DNA from: Vibrio fortis
GTDB lineage: Bacteria; Pseudomonadota; Gammaproteobacteria; Enterobacterales; Vibrionaceae
Direction of reading: 5' to 3'
Assembly (NCBI RefSeq): GCF_024347475.1
Contig: NZ_AP025487.1
Span: 186,001 to 250,000 of the forward strand
DNA length: 64,000 nucleotides
Under the pieces are notes generated by a model. That model was not told the origin of the DNA, made no database searches, and worked only from the letters and a program-made list of their open reading frames with translations. Of the stretch, positions 63,166-64,000 are shown piece by piece. Positions within the stretch are counted from its first letter, which is position 1, and each line of letters begins with the position of its first letter. The translations under genes and the position numbers were made by a program.

Positions 63166-63238
63166 TCCTTCGCATCTCGATACCCGAAACTCGTATCTGC
63201 TCTTAAACATCCCGTTTACTCGCATCTCGTATCTGCCT
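63166..63238 (-). repeat. Dispersed Vibrio-type repeat cluster, copy C
   Basis: On the minus strand this reads GGCAGATACGAGATGCGAG, GTAAACGGGATG, AGAGCAGATACGAG and GTATCGAGATGCGAA, the same words as copies A and B. Its first 20 bases provide the last codons and stop of the MATE transporter gene. Confidence 0.65.
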
Positions 63239-64000
63239 TTAGCCTCAACGCATAACAATACCCAGCAACACCACCAACAATATTCCCTAGTGCCAAGCCA
63301 ATAAACAGACCTTCAATGCCATCAAGTAGGCTACCGATCCAAGCGAAAGGCAGCGTGAATAGGAACAGGCGCATAAAGCTCCATTGAAAGGCTTTCAGTG
63401 GTTTGTGCATTGCGTTCATACCACTAATCAGCATCATCACTATGCCTTGGAAACCATAGCTAAAGGGTACGACGAGTAAGTAGTGCCACAAGATGTCGCG
63501 TACCGATTCTTCTTGAGAGAAAAGAGCAGCTAGAGGAATGCTGAGAGGTACCATCATTAAGAAGATGAGCCCTTGAAACAACACTGCAAATCGCATGCTT
63601 AGGAACAGGGCTTTAAAACTACGCTGTGGATTGTTAGCACCGAAGTTCTGCGCCATGAAAGGGGTAAGGGCAGAGGTGAGAGACATCAATACAATGATCA
63701 ATATTGATTCAATACGCTGCGCAGCGCCATAAGCCGCCACAGCCTCAGTACCTTGCTTGGCGAGCATTATCATAATGATCGCGCCTGCCAACGGGTTTAG
63801 CGCGTTGGATAGTGCGGCTGGCGTACCAATGGTGAGGATCTGCTTCCAATCGTTGAGTATATCTTTTGGCTTAGGCAAGGCTAAAAGCTTCTCGCGCTTG
63901 ATAAGCACATAGAGCGAGCCACATAGTGCACCAAACCAACTAAAACCACTGGCTATTGCAGCGCCTTGAATGCCCAGTTCTGGGAAAGGTCCATATCCGA
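63216..64000 (-). CDS. MATE-family efflux transporter, N-terminus outside window
   Basis: Multidrug and toxin extrusion membrane transporter, driven by Na+ or H+. The frame is open to the right edge (about 261 residues, usual full length 440-460). The visible part begins GYGPFPELGIQGAAIASGFSWFGAL and continues ILTIGTPAALSNALNPLAGAIIMIMLAKQGTEAVAAYGAAQRIESI, with later RFAVLFQGLIFLMMVPLSIPLAALF and FQGIVMMLISGMNAM. Internal GTG 63908 is not a start, because coding similarity runs through it. The final residues LKADTRCE are read from dispersed repeat copy C. Confidence 0.88.
   Translation of the reverse strand, partial: GYGPFPELGIQGAAIASGFSWFGALCGSLYVLIKREKLLALPKPKDILNDWKQILTIGTPAALSNALNPLAGAIIMIMLAKQGTEAVAAYGAAQRIESILIIVLMSLTSALTPFMAQNFGANNPQRSFKALFLSMRFAVLFQGLIFLMMVPLSIPLAALFSQEESVRDILWHYLLVVPFSYGFQGIVMMLISGMNAMHKPLKAFQWSFMRLFLFTLPFAWIGSLLDGIEGLFIGLALGNIVGGVAGYCYALRLKADTRCE

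Noticed and set aside
63216..63908. Complete 230-residue MATE-like protein starting at 63908
   Set aside because: The frame continues to the window edge with family-like residues; the GTG is internal.

Overview
The window is Gammaproteobacterial and very probably from a Vibrio (Vibrionaceae). It carries gpsA, secB and a YibN-type rhodanese, a gpmI gene with strongly biased codons, and the short dispersed intergenic repeats common in vibrios. Almost all of the middle 60 kb encodes cell-surface polysaccharide synthesis on the + strand. In E. coli the yibN and gpmM/gpmI homologues are divergent neighbours. Here that junction has been opened by one polysaccharide block, and a second block follows gpmI.

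Layout. (1) 1-1821, minus strand: gpsA (partial), secB and a membrane-anchored rhodanese. (2) 2103-6248: a yjbEFGH-type exopolysaccharide secretion operon. (3) 6249-31036: a capsule-type (group 1/Wzy-dependent) operon behind a good ops/JUMPstart element. It holds wza-wzb-wzc, cysD-cysN with a small four-helix-bundle gene between them, a sulfotransferase, an acyltransferase, Wzy, glycosyltransferases, an epimerase, rmlBACD, Wzx, a WbaP-type initiating transferase, an SLC13-type anion permease, cysC, a DHH phosphoesterase and galU. (4) 31287-32819: gpmI. (5) 33160-62116: a second polysaccharide block. It holds a Wbp-type diacetamido-uronic acid pathway, wecB/wecC, and a pseudaminic-acid-like nonulosonate pathway with unusual extra enzymes (aldo/keto reductase, class III aminotransferase, SpsF, PseG-GNAT fusion, formyltransferase, PIG-L deacetylase, PseI). 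These are followed by a flippase, glycosyltransferases, a FemAB-like protein, a NodB-like deacetylase, an aminotransferase, a PglC-type initiating transferase and a WbpM/PglF-type dehydratase. (6) 62117-64000: a duplicated gpmI 3' end, dispersed repeats, a frameshifted ogt gene and the C-terminal part of a MATE transporter.

Two points stand out. First, block 3 contains every step needed to sulfate a polysaccharide: anion import, ATP sulfurylase, APS kinase, a sulfotransferase, and a phosphoesterase that could remove the 3'-phosphoadenosine-5'-phosphate by-product. A dedicated sulfated capsule is the simplest reading. Second, block 5 lies between two direct copies of the last 97 bases of gpmI plus its terminator (32723-32883 and 62115-62275, 157 of 161 bases identical, 29,392 bp apart). 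This marks the whole block as one inserted or exchangeable unit whose last gene uses the duplicated gpmI terminator.

Block 3 supplies dTDP-L-rhamnose and UDP-glucose, assembles a unit on undecaprenyl phosphate (WbaP-type start), flips it (Wzx), polymerises it (Wzy) and exports it (Wza/Wzb/Wzc). Block 5 supplies UDP-ManNAcA, a 2,3-diacetamido uronic acid, a nonulosonic acid and a 4-amino-4,6-dideoxy sugar. It has its own initiating transferase and flippase, but I see no polymerase in it. No rRNA, tRNA, CRISPR array or intact insertion sequence was seen.
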